From Eubacterium sp. 1001713B170207_170306_E7 (GTDB taxonomy: Bacteria > Bacillota > Clostridia > Eubacteriales > Eubacteriaceae), in the NCBI RefSeq assembly GCF_015547515.1, contig NZ_JADMVE010000004.1:248001-312000 (forward strand): 64,000 nucleotides of DNA, in the 5' to 3' direction. Positions within the stretch are counted from its first letter, which is position 1; every line of letters starts with the position of its first letter. The notes under the pieces are model-generated. The model had not been told where the DNA came from. It ran no database searches and saw only the letters and a program-made list of their open reading frames with translations. Position numbers and translations under genes: made by a program. Positions 1 through 9,231 of this stretch are shown piece by piece.

Positions 1-910
1 AGTACTGCTTGACAAAGGTTGTCATAATATCCTCCGGAGTGGATTCCTCCACACCCTCGAGAAAGGTGTGATCCCTGCCCAGCATTTTACCGTCGCGGAC
101 GTTAAAGACCTGGACACAGGCCAGATCATCGTCCTTCGCAAAAGCGATAATATCCTGATCCTGCTGGTTGCTGACGATAATTTTCTGTTTTTCCACAATA
201 TGCTGAATACCGTAAATCTGATCTCTCAGCTTCGCGGCCAGCTCGTAATCCATATTCTGGGAGGCCTCGTTCATTTTTTCCTCAAGGGTCGAGACCAGCT
301 CCTTATCCTTTCCGTTGAGAATGGAGAGGATATCGCTGATATAGGCCATGTATTCTTCCTTTGGCACATTGCCCTGACAGGGGGCGCAGCATTGGCCGAT
401 ATAATAGTTGAGGCAGGGCCGTCCGCTCTTTTCCCCAAAGGCCACCTTTCGGTTGCAGCGCCGCAGGGGGTACAGCTTCCCGATGGCCTCAATGGTTTTC
501 TTTACCGCAAAGCTGCTGGTAAAGGGGCCGAAATATTTGCCGCCGTCCTTTTTGTGCTCCCTGGTCATAATGACCTTGGGGTACTCATCCTCCAGCGTAA
601 CCTTGACGTAGGGATAGCTTTTATCATCCTTTAACAGGATATTGTATTTGGGCCGGTGCTCCTTGATCAGGTTGCACTCCAGAATCAGGGCTTCCAGCTC
701 GCTGTCCACCACAATGGTCTCAATATCACAGATATGGGATACCAGCGTGACGGTTTTGGGCGTCAGGTTTTTGGAATTTTGGAAATACTGCCGGAGGCGG
801 TTCCTCAGATTGATGGCCTTTCCGACATATATAATATCACCCGCGGCGTTCTTCATCAGGTAAACACCGGGATTTTGCGGGATGTCTTTTAGTTTATTGC
901 GATCGTACAT
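1..910 (-). CDS. uvrC: UvrABC excinuclease subunit C, N-terminal part (window edge)
   Basis: Nucleotide excision repair endonuclease subunit that makes the incisions around a lesion marked by UvrAB. Reading the minus strand from an ATG at 910, the protein opens MYDRNKLKDIPQNPGVYLMK and continues IIYVGKAINLRNRLRQYF, the GIY-YIG nuclease signature of UvrC. The reading frame stays open to base 1, so the C-terminal part (UvrC/RNase H-like and helix-hairpin-helix domains) lies outside the window. An AGGA a few bases before the ATG supports the start. It is divergent from the small gene at 1036. Identification is firm; only the length is unknown. Confidence 0.93.
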   Translation of the reverse strand, partial: MYDRNKLKDIPQNPGVYLMKNAAGDIIYVGKAINLRNRLRQYFQNSKNLTPKTVTLVSHICDIETIVVDSELEALILECNLIKEHRPKYNILLKDDKSYPYVKVTLEDEYPKVIMTREHKKDGGKYFGPFTSSFAVKKTIEAIGKLYPLRRCNRKVAFGEKSGRPCLNYYIGQCCAPCQGNVPKEEYMAYISDILSILNGKDKELVSTLEEKMNEASQNMDYELAAKLRDQIYGIQHIVEKQKIIVSNQQDQDIIAFAKDDDLACVQVFNVRDGKMLGRDHTFLEGVEESTPEDIMTTFVKQY

Positions 911-970
911 GTCTATTCCTGAATTTTTTTAAGATTTTTCTACTTTTTGCCAAGAAATACTTTTATTTTT

Positions 971-988
971 CATACCATTTGGTATAAT
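971..988 (+). promoter_or_regulatory. Extended -10 promoter within a palindrome
   Basis: TGGTATAAT at 980-988 is an extended -10 element ahead of the small gene at 1036; no good -35 is visible. The -10 overlaps a perfect palindrome, ATACCA-TT-TGGTAT at 971-984, that could be an operator. The divergent uvrC start is 60 bases away. Confidence 0.45.
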
Positions 989-1035
989 CTATCTATAAAT
1001 AATGCAGTTACTTATACACGAAAGGATGTGTTCCT

Positions 1036-1290
1036 ATGTTTGAAACAGTTATAATCGATGGTCAGAACACCATTTTGTCAAACGGCAGCTTCGAAGTTAA
1101 GATCATTCCTAAAATATACGGCGGCTACACCTTAACCAAGACAGTCAAGGATGATCCGCTTGATATCATTGAAATCCGGGATATCCGCCTGCCGCTCTCT
1201 GAAAAAGAAATCATCCGGGAAGCCAAGGCCCTTTTAAGACAGAGCTATGATTCCGTAGACTTTAACAATTATAACATACAAACCATTTAA
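1036..1290 (+). CDS. Small conserved-type hypothetical protein (84 aa)
   Basis: I do not recognise a family. The 84-residue product is soluble-looking, mixed charge, with no membrane segment, cysteine motif or signal peptide. It has a good Shine-Dalgarno (GAAAGGATG) and an extended -10 promoter upstream, and it stands alone between uvrC (divergent) and the HAD gene, so it is very likely a real gene. A weak hairpin at 1333-1367 followed by TTTTATT may end its transcript. Confidence 0.7.
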   Translation: MFETVIIDGQNTILSNGSFEVKIIPKIYGGYTLTKTVKDDPLDIIEIRDIRLPLSEKEIIREAKALLRQSYDSVDFNNYNIQTI

Positions 1291-1431
1291 ACAATACCCG
1301 GCAGGGTTAATTTTTAAAATCTGAAAACGTCACAGGCCGCTGCACTCAGGTGTAACGGTCTTTTATTGTCATTGCGCCCTTTCTTTTTACTATGGTATAA
1401 TTAAGCATCCCATAAGATAAGGAGTTCATTT

Positions 1432-2088
1432 ATGAAAGATTACGCTGCGATTATTTTCGATTTGGACGGCACGCTGCTCGATACCTCCCAAGGTATTTAC
1501 AACGCTGTCCGCGCCACTGAGAAGATCATGCATTTTACACCGGTCGATGACGCGGTCCTTCCCGAGTATGTCGGCCCGCCGACCCTCTTCTCCTATAAAA
1601 AGCACTATGACATCGACGATGACACCGCCAAGAAGGCTGTTGTCCACCACCGTAAATACCAGAGCGAACAGGGCGTAAGGGAAGCGCGGCCCTACGACGG
1701 CATGGCTGACCTGCTCGCAATGCTGAAGGAGTCCGGTCATAAGCTGGGCGTTGCCACCCTCAAGCGCCAGGATATTACAGAGGCGACGCTGGCGGCCGCC
1801 GGGATGCTAAACTGCTTTGATTCCGTCAGAGGCATTGACATGGCAGAGTCCCTGACCAAGTCTGATATCATCAACCTGGTACTCGAAGATCTCCAAATCC
1901 AGCCAGAAAACGCGGTTCTCATCGGCGACAGCGCCTATGACGCCATCGGCGCCGCCCAGAGCGAGGTGGATTTTATCGGCGTTGAGTACGGCTTTGGCTT
2001 TAAAAACGCTCAGGAAATCGAGGCCTACCACCCTGTTTTTATCGCCTATTTCGTCGATGATCTCATCCGTTTTTTTGACCGCTGCTAG
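1432..2088 (+). CDS. HAD-superfamily hydrolase, phosphoglycolate phosphatase-like
   Basis: Cytoplasmic phosphatase of the haloacid dehalogenase superfamily. Motif I is DLDGTLLDT (residues 10-18; the first Asp is the nucleophile), motif II is near VATLKRQ (about 105), and motif IV is IGDSAYDAIGA (about 164-174), with a helical cap between motifs I and II as in Gph/PpaX/YjjG-type enzymes. Its 218 residues match the family. AAGGAG lies 8 bases before the ATG. The natural substrate cannot be told from sequence; phosphoglycolate, pyrophosphate and 5'-nucleotides are all possible in this group. It appears to be monocistronic. Confidence 0.85.
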   Translation: MKDYAAIIFDLDGTLLDTSQGIYNAVRATEKIMHFTPVDDAVLPEYVGPPTLFSYKKHYDIDDDTAKKAVVHHRKYQSEQGVREARPYDGMADLLAMLKESGHKLGVATLKRQDITEATLAAAGMLNCFDSVRGIDMAESLTKSDIINLVLEDLQIQPENAVLIGDSAYDAIGAAQSEVDFIGVEYGFGFKNAQEIEAYHPVFIAYFVDDLIRFFDRC

Positions 2089-2181
2089 CACCTTAAGGTT
2101 TTTGATAAAAAAAGATACTCAGCTCCTCTAAAGGGTATATAAGTTACCGGCATTCAACTTTATCCTTTGGAGGTTTTTATT

Positions 2182-3246
2182 ATGAATTATTTTATGAGTA
2201 TCTTTTTCAGGCTCATTCCCCTTTTAATGGGGGCAATCTGTTTTAGCTACGGCATCTATGTCACTACCCTCGGAACCGCTCTGGGTTCCAGCTATCTGGT
2301 GGCCGGCCATGTGCTGATCTCACTGACTGCCATCTGTATCGCGCTGTACTGCACAGCCGCTACTATTATCCGCCAGCTCATCAACCGGTACAATAACTTT
2401 TTTAAATGGTTTTTACCCATTCTCGGTTATACTGTCAGCCTGTTTACGGTCGGCATGGGAATCTATTACTGGAATCTTCATACCATTAACACTGCTTACT
2501 TTGTTTCTGGCAACATTATCTTCGGCGTTGGCCTGATCGCGTGCTGCGTCACCACTGTGGCCACCTCCTCTACCCGTTTTCTTTTTATCCCGGCCAACTC
2601 AAACAAGCTGCAGCCCGGCGACAAGCCTCAGGGCGCTTTCAGTGAAAACGCAGCGAAAATCCTCATTGCCATTCCGGCATTCTGCGCCCTCGTAGGACTG
2701 ATCCGCAGCATCGTGCTGATTTCGGCTGGTTTGAACTCTGAATACTTTGTCGCCGGCCATGTTCTCTTTGGCACCTCCCTTGTCTGCGCCAGCCTGATCG
2801 CGCTGGTCGCTTCGGTAGTCCGTCAGATACAGAATACCTTCACCGACAAAGAGCGTTGGAAATGGACAATTTTTGTTTTAATTCTGGGCTCCATCAACGT
2901 TATTCTGGGCATTGGCATTCTGCTGGTTCAAAAAACGCCGGCATGGATCGCTCCGGGCTGGGTTCTGATCGGTCTTGGGTTTATCTGCTACAGCATCTCC
3001 AGCAAGGTCATTCTCCTCGCCTCTGTCTGGCGTCAGACCTTCTCGCTGGCCAAGCGTATTCCGCTGATCCCGATCATCACCACGCTCTTCTGTCTCTTTA
3101 CTGCGGCCTTCCTCTTTGAGGCAGAGCTCTTCAACTCGGCCTTCTTTGTTCCGGCCCGCGTCATGATCGGCCTCGGCGCCGTCTGCTTTACGCTTTACTC
3201 CATTGTTTCGATTCTGGAATCCGGCACCTCCGGCTCCAGCGAATAA
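2182..3246 (+). CDS. Multi-pass inner-membrane protein, DUF2776-like
   Basis: 354 residues with about ten hydrophobic segments arranged as repeated units: the phrase (Y/F)xVAGHVLxxxxL recurs near residues 38 and 191, and similar FFVPARVMIGLG and AYFVSGNIIFGVG blocks recur, so the protein looks like several copies of a two-helix unit. It resembles the DUF2776 family from memory, not verified. Function unknown. The start is the ATG at 2182 because GGAGG (2169-2173) sits 8 bases upstream; a longer TTG start at 2167 would run through that Shine-Dalgarno. Confidence 0.75.
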   Translation: MNYFMSIFFRLIPLLMGAICFSYGIYVTTLGTALGSSYLVAGHVLISLTAICIALYCTAATIIRQLINRYNNFFKWFLPILGYTVSLFTVGMGIYYWNLHTINTAYFVSGNIIFGVGLIACCVTTVATSSTRFLFIPANSNKLQPGDKPQGAFSENAAKILIAIPAFCALVGLIRSIVLISAGLNSEYFVAGHVLFGTSLVCASLIALVASVVRQIQNTFTDKERWKWTIFVLILGSINVILGIGILLVQKTPAWIAPGWVLIGLGFICYSISSKVILLASVWRQTFSLAKRIPLIPIITTLFCLFTAAFLFEAELFNSAFFVPARVMIGLGAVCFTLYSIVSILESGTSGSSE

Positions 3247-3261
3247 CCGGAAATAACGTAT

Positions 3262-3305
3262 ATTAAGAAAAACCCGGCTGAATGCTCAGCCGGGTTTTTC
3301 TTAAT
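3262..3305. terminator. Bidirectional terminator
   Basis: A perfect long inverted repeat, AAACCCGGCTGA-ATGC-TCAGCCGGGTTT with T-rich flanks on both sides, lies between the converging membrane protein gene and the transaldolase gene and should stop both transcripts. Confidence 0.9.
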
Positions 3306-3342
3306 ATGAGGTTAATATTAAAATTTAAAATGGGGTCGTAAT

Positions 3343-3996
3343 TTATTCTCCGAAAGCAGCTCGATAGTCTGCCTGGAATTTTTCAATTCCCTGATCCGTT
3401 AAAGGATGCTTGGTCATCTGCATGATAACGCTAAAGGGCACGGTCGCAATATCCGCGCCGGCTCTCGCACAGTCGATCACATGGATTGGGTTGCGGACGC
3501 TGGCAGAGATGATTTCCGCGTCAATTCCCTGAATATCAAAAATTTCCGCGATGGTTTCAATCAGATCCACGCCCGGTGTGGAGATGTCATCCAGACGGCC
3601 CAGGAAGGGGGAAACATAAGCGGCGCCGGCTCTCGCTGCCAGCAATGCCTGCGCGGCGGTAAAGATCAATGTGACATTAACCTTGATTCCTTCGGCGGAC
3701 AATGCCTTAGTAGCCTTCAGGCCTTCTGCTGTCATCGGAATTTTGACAACCATATTTTTATGAATTTTAGCAATTTCCCGGCCTTCAGCGATCATTGTCT
3801 CAGCGTCTGTGGTGGTTGCCTTAACCTCGCCGCTGATGGGTCCGTCCACAATTGAAGCAATTTCTGCGATAACTTCATTGAAATCACGGCCTTCTTTGGC
3901 AATCAGGGAAGGATTGGTTGTAACACCGCAGATAACACCCATATCATTTGCATTTTTAATATCTTCTACATTAGCAGTATCCAGGAAAAATTTCAT
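3343..3996 (-). CDS. fsa: Fructose-6-phosphate aldolase / small transaldolase
   Basis: Class I aldolase of the small (about 215 residue) transaldolase family (TalC/FsaA/MipB type). It opens [14 protein letters not shown], has [13 protein letters not shown] (about 24-36), and the Schiff-base lysine is in MVVKIPMT (about residue 85). The protein is full length at 217 residues. Members either transfer dihydroxyacetone units in the pentose phosphate pathway or cleave fructose 6-phosphate; which one cannot be told here. In anaerobes lacking oxidative pentose phosphate genes it commonly serves as the transaldolase. GGAGG lies before the start. It is transcribed alone from the promoter at 4126-4154. 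Confidence 0.92.
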   Translation of the reverse strand: MKFFLDTANVEDIKNANDMGVICGVTTNPSLIAKEGRDFNEVIAEIASIVDGPISGEVKATTTDAETMIAEGREIAKIHKNMVVKIPMTAEGLKATKALSAEGIKVNVTLIFTAAQALLAARAGAAYVSPFLGRLDDISTPGVDLIETIAEIFDIQGIDAEIISASVRNPIHVIDCARAGADIATVPFSVIMQMTKHPLTDQGIEKFQADYRAAFGE

Positions 3997-4125
3997 TTTA
4001 AGCCTCCATTTTTTACTTGAATTTCAAAATAATCAGTATGGTACATTTTATTAAGTAAGCAAATTATTTTTACATAATTAAAAATAATTATATCTTTATA
4101 ACAAAACAACCCTGTCTATACATAC

Positions 4126-4154
4126 AGTATATAATGATATTAAGCCATTGTCAA
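4126..4154 (-). promoter_or_regulatory. Sigma-A promoter of the transaldolase gene
   Basis: On the minus strand TTGACA (4149-4154), a 17-base spacer and TATACT (4126-4131) give a near-consensus promoter with a leader of about 120 bases. The rest of the 335-base gap between this gene and malQ is AT-rich; I see only a possible extended -10 (TGGTATGAT) for malQ near 4274. Confidence 0.85.
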
Positions 4155-4331
4155 GGCATTTAAGTATTTAATTTCACTTTTTAAATCATTTTTATTTATG
4201 TAAAAATAATGGTTTTATGATTTCTTTTGCCCATCCAAAAAATCATCGTGCAAACATTTACAAGTATTGACTGGTATGATAAACTATTAAAGTCTCAAAT
4301 ACTTATATTATTTAAAATGAGAGGATTTATC

Positions 4332-5855
4332 ATGACCTTTAAACGATCAAGCGGTATTTTAATGCATATTTCGTCCCTTCCCGGTAAGTACGGTATCGGG
4401 ACCTTTGGCAAAGAGGCCTGCTCTTTCATCAATCTTTTAAATAAAATGGGCTTTACCTACTGGCAGACCCTTCCTCTTGGCCCGGTAGACAAATGCCATT
4501 CGCCCTATAAAAGCCCCTCTGCCTTTGCGGGCAATCCCTTTTTTATCGATCCCGAAATCCTGGCGGAACAGGGGCTGCTGACCCAGGACGAGCTGAATGC
4601 CAGCGAATACAGCCAGCCCTACAGCGCTGCCTACGAATGGCTTGATGAAACCCGTCCCGGTCTTTTTCGGAAGGCTTACAGCCGCATTGATGATCAGATA
4701 AGAGCTGACATCAGGGCTTTCGAGGATGAGGAACGCCACTGGCTTCCCGATTACGCGCTCTATATGACTCTGAAAGAACGGTTTGACGGGCAGGACTGGT
4801 ACCAATGGGAGGATGTGGGGCTCCGGGACCACCACACCGAGGCTCTGAACGAAGCCCGGGAAGCTTACGCTGAAGAAATCCTGTTTCATGAGTTCCTGCA
4901 GTACGAATTCACGAAACAGTGGAATGCTGTAAAGTGCTGCGCCAACGACCACGGCATCCAGATCATCGGCGATATGCCCATCTACGTCTCTCTGGAAAGC
5001 TCAGATGTCTGGGCACACCGGGATCTCTTTGATCTCGATTCCGAGGGCCGCCCAAACCATGTTGCCGGAGTCCCGCCCGATTATTTCTGCTGCGACGGCC
5101 AGCTGTGGGGCAATCCCCTCTATAACTGGCCGGCCATGAAGACCTCTGCTTACAAATGGTGGATCGACCGCATCGGCCGCTCCCTCGAAATCTACGACGC
5201 TGTCAGGATCGACCATTTCAGAGCTTTCTCTGCCTATTGGGCGGTCGCAGGCACCGCCAAAACCGCGCGTAACGGCAGGTGGCTTGACGGTCCGGGCATG
5301 GATTTCTTCAACGCGGTTTTTAATGCCTTCGATTTTAAGGAGCCGCGCATCATTGCCGAAGACCTCGGCGTCATGGACGAGGGCGTCATGAATCTTCTTG
5401 AGAAAACCGGTTTTCCCGGTATGCGTATATTGCAGTTTGGCTTTATTGAAGACGGTAATAACCATCATTTGCCGCATAATTATGTGGAAAACAGCATTGC
5501 CTATACCGGTACCCACGACAATAACACCCTGCTCGGCTTCCTGTGGGAGCTCCCCCCTTATAAACGCGACTATGCTTTAAAATACGTCAATTACGCCTGC
5601 AGCGGCAGCGAATGGCAGGAAGGCGGTCCTCAAAGCCCGTCCTGCCGCCACTTTATCCGCTGCCTGTGGCAAAGCTGCGCCAGCCTCGCGGTTCTGCCGA
5701 TTCAGGACCTCTGTGGTTTTGGCGGGGACACGAAAATGAACTGCCCGGGCTGCGCCGACGGCAACTGGAGTTTCCGCATTACCCACGATGCTCTGGATAC
5801 CATTGATACCTCCTGGATGCGCTCAATGAATGAAATATACAAACGCATCCCCTGA
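4332..5855 (+). CDS. malQ: 4-alpha-glucanotransferase (amylomaltase)
   Basis: GH77 disproportionating enzyme that transfers alpha-1,4-glucan segments between maltooligosaccharides or glycogen-derived chains. It opens with RSSGILMHISSLPGKYGIG, and carries the three GH77 acidic residues in VRIDHFRAF (nucleophile Asp), IIAEDLGVM (acid/base Glu) and YTGTHDNNT (Asp). The C-terminal block LAVLPIQDLCGFG and the NCPGxxxGNW signature show it is complete at 507 residues. The start at 4332 follows GAGAGG at proper spacing; upstream in-frame ATGs would add 35 unconserved residues. No glycogen or maltose genes adjoin it. Confidence 0.93.
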   Translation: MTFKRSSGILMHISSLPGKYGIGTFGKEACSFINLLNKMGFTYWQTLPLGPVDKCHSPYKSPSAFAGNPFFIDPEILAEQGLLTQDELNASEYSQPYSAAYEWLDETRPGLFRKAYSRIDDQIRADIRAFEDEERHWLPDYALYMTLKERFDGQDWYQWEDVGLRDHHTEALNEAREAYAEEILFHEFLQYEFTKQWNAVKCCANDHGIQIIGDMPIYVSLESSDVWAHRDLFDLDSEGRPNHVAGVPPDYFCCDGQLWGNPLYNWPAMKTSAYKWWIDRIGRSLEIYDAVRIDHFRAFSAYWAVAGTAKTARNGRWLDGPGMDFFNAVFNAFDFKEPRIIAEDLGVMDEGVMNLLEKTGFPGMRILQFGFIEDGNNHHLPHNYVENSIAYTGTHDNNTLLGFLWELPPYKRDYALKYVNYACSGSEWQEGGPQSPSCRHFIRCLWQSCASLAVLPIQDLCGFGGDTKMNCPGCADGNWSFRITHDALDTIDTSWMRSMNEIYKRIP

Positions 5856-5864
5856 TTCAATCCC

Positions 5865-5893
5865 TCGACAAAGAGCAGATTTTATGGTAAAAT
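5865..5893 (+). promoter_or_regulatory. Promoter of the binding-lipoprotein gene
   Basis: TCGACA (5865-5870), 17 bases, then TAAAAT (5888-5893) preceded by TGG as an extended -10. It starts just past the malQ stop codon, so the lipoprotein gene is an independent unit. Confidence 0.65.
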
Positions 5894-5970
5894 CGTTATC
5901 ATACAGGGCGTGAATTGAGCATTTTCACCTTCTGTAAACAGTTTTCAATATTTTATAGAGGAGAGAGAAT

Positions 5971-7548
5971 ATGAAAAGTATGAAAAAACTGGCTGCCTTA
6001 CTGTTGGTTTTAGCGCTTGTCTTTACCGTAGCGGGATGCGGCGACAAAGGTGCTTCAAGCAGCAGCGATAGCGGCAATACCCTGCGTGTTGTCATGCAGG
6101 ACCCCAATGTTCCGATCGACACCAACATGGGTACTCAGGCTTACCTGATCATGGTATCCGACCAGGCCTGTGAGACACTGATCGGCCTGAACAACGATAC
6201 GACACTGGACCCACAGCTGCTCAAGCAGATGCCGACCGTTTCCGACGATGGCCTGACTTACAGCTTTGAGCTCAAAGACGGCGTTAAATTCCACAACGGC
6301 GAAACTCTGAAAGCTTCTGATGTCAAGTATTCCTATGAACGCCTGATTACACAGGGCCTCATGGGCTCACTGTTCGATCAGGTTGTTGGCTTTAAAGCCC
6401 TTGAAGACGGCACCGCCGACTCACTGGAAGGCTTTAAAATCAAGGACGACACCCATTTCGACATCGTTCTTCAGCAGCCCTACGCACCTTTTGAAGCAGC
6501 CTTATCTGCTCCGTACGCTGTTATCTTCCCGGAAAAAGCCTGCGAAGAAGCCGGCGGAGACTGGGGACGTACGGTGCTCTACGGAACCGGCCCATTCAAG
6601 ATGACCTCCTACACAGCAGGCCAGGGCATTGAAATGGCACGCTTCGACGAATATCACGGCGATAAAACAAAGCTCGATGGTATCAGCTTTAAGTTCGTAA
6701 ACGACCTGAACACTCAGGTTATGGAATTCCAGAAAGGCAACTGCGATTTCGTCATGCTGGATACCGGACAATACGAAACCGTCACAAGCAACGACGCTGT
6801 CAAAGACAAAATGCACAGCTTCAACCCGATCGGCCTTGTCTACTTAAGCCCGAACAACGAAATGCTTACCGACCCGAAAGTGAAGGAAGCACTGTCCTAC
6901 GCGGTAGACCGTGAAGCCCTGTGCAACGAACTGTTATCCGGCGCCGCTACCCCGGCCAAGAGCTTTATTCCTAAGGGACTGCTCGGATACAACGATTCCC
7001 TTCCAGAATATGAACATAATCCGGAAAAAGCAAAACAATTACTGGCAGAAGCCGGTTATCCGGACGGCATCACCATTCCTGTTGTTGGCTCAACCAATTA
7101 TCAGACACTGATCAAGGTAGCCACTGCCATTCAGGATCAGGCCAAGGAGGCCGGGATCAACATCGAGCTGTCTCAGGTTGACCATGCTGGCTACAACGAC
7201 ATGAACAAGAGCGGCTCCCTGAACCTGACAGTCAGCAACTGGTATACCGACTATGTTGACCCGGACGGCATGATTTACCAGCGTATGTCTGCCACCACCA
7301 CCCAGCAGGTATCCAACAAGTACAACAATGCAGAATTCAACGACCTCATCAACCAGGCACGTCAGACAAAGGACGAAAGCAAACGCCAGGAACTGTATGA
7401 AAAAGCTGACGAAATTCTGACACATAAGGACTATGGCGCAATTCCACTGTACAATGACACCATGTTTTACCTGTTAGGCGACAATGTTAAAAACTTCGAG
7501 GTTACCAGCATCTACCGTTACCATTTCTATGATGCCGAACTTCAATAA
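5971..7548 (+). CDS. ABC transporter substrate-binding lipoprotein, peptide/nickel family
   Basis: Extracytoplasmic family-5 solute-binding protein (OppA/DppA/NikA type). The N-terminus is a lipoprotein signal peptide ending in the lipobox VAGC (Cys about 23), followed by a Ser-rich linker. The family signature is seen in GLTYSFELKDGVKFHNGETLKASDVKYS (quoted in part: LKDGVKFHNGE), and the protein has the usual 525-residue length. The ligand is not predictable; peptides, nickel chelates or small osmolytes are all transported by this family. It is an orphan: no permease or ATPase genes follow, and a terminator closes the unit, so it must share a transporter encoded elsewhere. Confidence 0.9.
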   Translation: MKSMKKLAALLLVLALVFTVAGCGDKGASSSSDSGNTLRVVMQDPNVPIDTNMGTQAYLIMVSDQACETLIGLNNDTTLDPQLLKQMPTVSDDGLTYSFELKDGVKFHNGETLKASDVKYSYERLITQGLMGSLFDQVVGFKALEDGTADSLEGFKIKDDTHFDIVLQQPYAPFEAALSAPYAVIFPEKACEEAGGDWGRTVLYGTGPFKMTSYTAGQGIEMARFDEYHGDKTKLDGISFKFVNDLNTQVMEFQKGNCDFVMLDTGQYETVTSNDAVKDKMHSFNPIGLVYLSPNNEMLTDPKVKEALSYAVDREALCNELLSGAATPAKSFIPKGLLGYNDSLPEYEHNPEKAKQLLAEAGYPDGITIPVVGSTNYQTLIKVATAIQDQAKEAGINIELSQVDHAGYNDMNKSGSLNLTVSNWYTDYVDPDGMIYQRMSATTTQQVSNKYNNAEFNDLINQARQTKDESKRQELYEKADEILTHKDYGAIPLYNDTMFYLLGDNVKNFEVTSIYRYHFYDAELQ

Positions 7549-7558
7549 AAATGCTCAG

Positions 7559-7590
7559 AAAGCTCCGCAGCCGCGGAGCTTTTTTCTTTT
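7559..7590 (+). terminator. Terminator after the binding-lipoprotein gene
   Basis: AGCTCCGC-AGCC-GCGGAGCT (7561-7580) followed by a T run, directly after the stop codon. Confidence 0.92.
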
Positions 7591-7660
7591 CAAGATCATA
7601 CGATCGCACCATGATGCGCAGTGTTTTTTTAAATTCTTTTTGAAAACGGTTTTTTTATCC

Positions 7661-7718
7661 TTGACTTTTTCTGGAAAGCGTACTACAATAAGCTCATAAC
7701 TGGTAAGACCACTTACCA
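7661..7718 (+). promoter_or_regulatory. larA promoter with GntR/FadR-type operator
   Basis: TTGACT (7661-7666), 17 bases, TACAAT (7684-7689). Immediately downstream, covering the start site, is TGGTAAGACCA (7701-7711), which fits the TGGTnnnACCA operator consensus of the FadR branch of GntR regulators; it overlaps a second dyad, TGGTAAG-ACCA-CTTACCA (7701-7718). LldR-type lactate regulators of this branch bind such sites, so repression relieved by lactate is a reasonable inference. No regulator gene is next to it. Confidence 0.7.
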
Positions 7719-7777
7719 ATAATTTTGACCGAATTTATACTTACATCATGCTAAATCATTTAAACTGGAGGATCACT

Positions 7778-9052
7778 ATGATTTCAAAAATTCCCTATGG
7801 CAATACAGAGTTAACCCTGGAGCTCCCCGACCAGCAGGTCGCCGGCGTACTAAATTCCAATATCAGCGACCTGCAGAGCGATCAAACTGAGGACGCGATT
7901 GTTAAGGCCGCAATGGCAAAGCATTTGGGCAGCGCTTCCCTGAAGGCGCTGGCAAAGGATAAAAAAACAGCGGTTATCATTATCAGCGACCATACAAGGC
8001 CTGTCCCAAGCAGACATATTATTCCATTTATGCTTGAAGAGATGCGTGAGGGCAACCCGGACATTGATATCACACTGCTGGTCGCCACAGGCTTTCACCG
8101 CGGCACAACAAAGGAAGAGCTGGTTTCAAAGCTGGGACAGAAAACTGTCGATGAGGAAAAAATCGTAGTGCATGATTCTTCCAACGCCGAAGAAAATGTT
8201 AAAATCGGTGTTCTCCCCTCCGGAGCGGACCTGATCATCAACCGGCTTGCCGCAGAAGCGGACCTGCTTGTCTCAGAAGGCTTCATTGAGCCGCACTTCT
8301 TCGCGGGCTTTTCAGGCGGCCGTAAGAGCGTGCTGCCCGGCGTTTCTGACCGCGTGACAGTCCTGGGCAATCACTGCAGCCAGTTCATCGCGAGCCCCTA
8401 TGCGCGCACCGGAATTTTGGAGAATAATCCGATTCATACCGATATGAAGTCCGCCGCAGAGCAGGCAGGCCTCCAGTATATCGTCAATGTGATTATTGAC
8501 GAGGACAAACGCGTTGTCATGGCCTTTGCGGGCGATCCCTTTATCGCCCATGAGGCAGGGTGCGAATTCTTAAAACAATACTGCCGCGTCAAAGCTGTTC
8601 CGGCGGATGTTGTCATCACAGGCAACGGCGGAGCACCCCTGGATCAAAATATGTACCAGTGTGTCAAAAGCATGACCGCTGCCGAAGCCTCCGCCGGGGA
8701 GGACGGCGTTATCATTCTCTGCGCCGAATGCCTGGACGGTACGGGCGGCGATGGCTTTTACCACGCCATGCGGGACTGCGAATCCGCCAGAGCGCTCTTT
8801 GAAAACATCATGACCATTCCGCAGGACCAGACTCAGCCCGACCAGTGGGAATACCAGATTCTCGCGCGTATTCTCTCCAAACACACGGTTCTGTATGTCA
8901 CACGGCCGGAAATGAAGGAGATTGTAACCGAAATGAAAATGACCTACGCGCCGGATCTCGATACCGCCGTCAAAATGGCAAAGGAAATCAAGGGCGAAAA
9001 CGCCAGCTTTACCGTTATTCCAAACGGAATTGCCGTTATCGTTGAACAATAG
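7778..9052 (+). CDS. larA: LarA-family nickel-pincer protein (lactate racemase family)
   Basis: 424-residue member of the LarA family (DUF2088), enzymes that racemise or epimerise 2-hydroxyacids with a nickel-pincer nucleotide cofactor. Visible family motifs are ISDHTRPVPS (near residue 72), ATGFHRG (near 105; catalytic His) and EPHFFAGFSGGRKSVLPG (near 170-187), whose His and Lys match the second catalytic His and the lysine that carries the cofactor in LarA. ATG at 7778 is preceded by GGAGG. No larBCE cofactor genes are adjacent, so cofactor must be made from elsewhere. The exact substrate is open: LarA paralogues act on several hydroxyacids. The operator upstream suggests lactate control. 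Confidence 0.88.
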   Translation: MISKIPYGNTELTLELPDQQVAGVLNSNISDLQSDQTEDAIVKAAMAKHLGSASLKALAKDKKTAVIIISDHTRPVPSRHIIPFMLEEMREGNPDIDITLLVATGFHRGTTKEELVSKLGQKTVDEEKIVVHDSSNAEENVKIGVLPSGADLIINRLAAEADLLVSEGFIEPHFFAGFSGGRKSVLPGVSDRVTVLGNHCSQFIASPYARTGILENNPIHTDMKSAAEQAGLQYIVNVIIDEDKRVVMAFAGDPFIAHEAGCEFLKQYCRVKAVPADVVITGNGGAPLDQNMYQCVKSMTAAEASAGEDGVIILCAECLDGTGGDGFYHAMRDCESARALFENIMTIPQDQTQPDQWEYQILARILSKHTVLYVTRPEMKEIVTEMKMTYAPDLDTAVKMAKEIKGENASFTVIPNGIAVIVEQ

Positions 9053-9084
9053 CTCATTATCTGCCTCTCTAATATCAATATACG

Positions 9085-9114
9085 AAAAAGGCGTCCTTCC
9101 GGATGCCTTTTTTG
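9085..9114 (+). terminator. Terminator after larA
   Basis: AAAGGCGTCC-TTCC-GGATGCCTTT with one G-T pair, followed by a T-rich run. Confidence 0.85.
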
Positions 9115-9155
9115 TGCATTTCTCAACAAACAAGGTGCTTTTCATGGATAAGTTG

Positions 9156-9184
9156 TTCACTCCCGGGCAATTTTGTGGTATAAT
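9156..9184 (+). promoter_or_regulatory. Promoter of the surface-protein gene
   Basis: TTCACT (9156-9161), 17-base spacer, TATAAT (9179-9184) with TGG ahead of it (extended -10). Confidence 0.65.
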
Positions 9185-9231
9185 AGATCCGATTGGCAAT
9201 TTGACAATATTCGAATGCACAAGGAGGGCTT

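Noticed and set aside
68..892. Several plus-strand frames over the first 0.9 kb
   Set aside because: They are the complement of uvrC, whose GIY-YIG sequence is unmistakable on the minus strand.
4227..4331. Longer malQ start
   Set aside because: The added 35 residues are unconserved and the ATG at 4332 has the only good Shine-Dalgarno.
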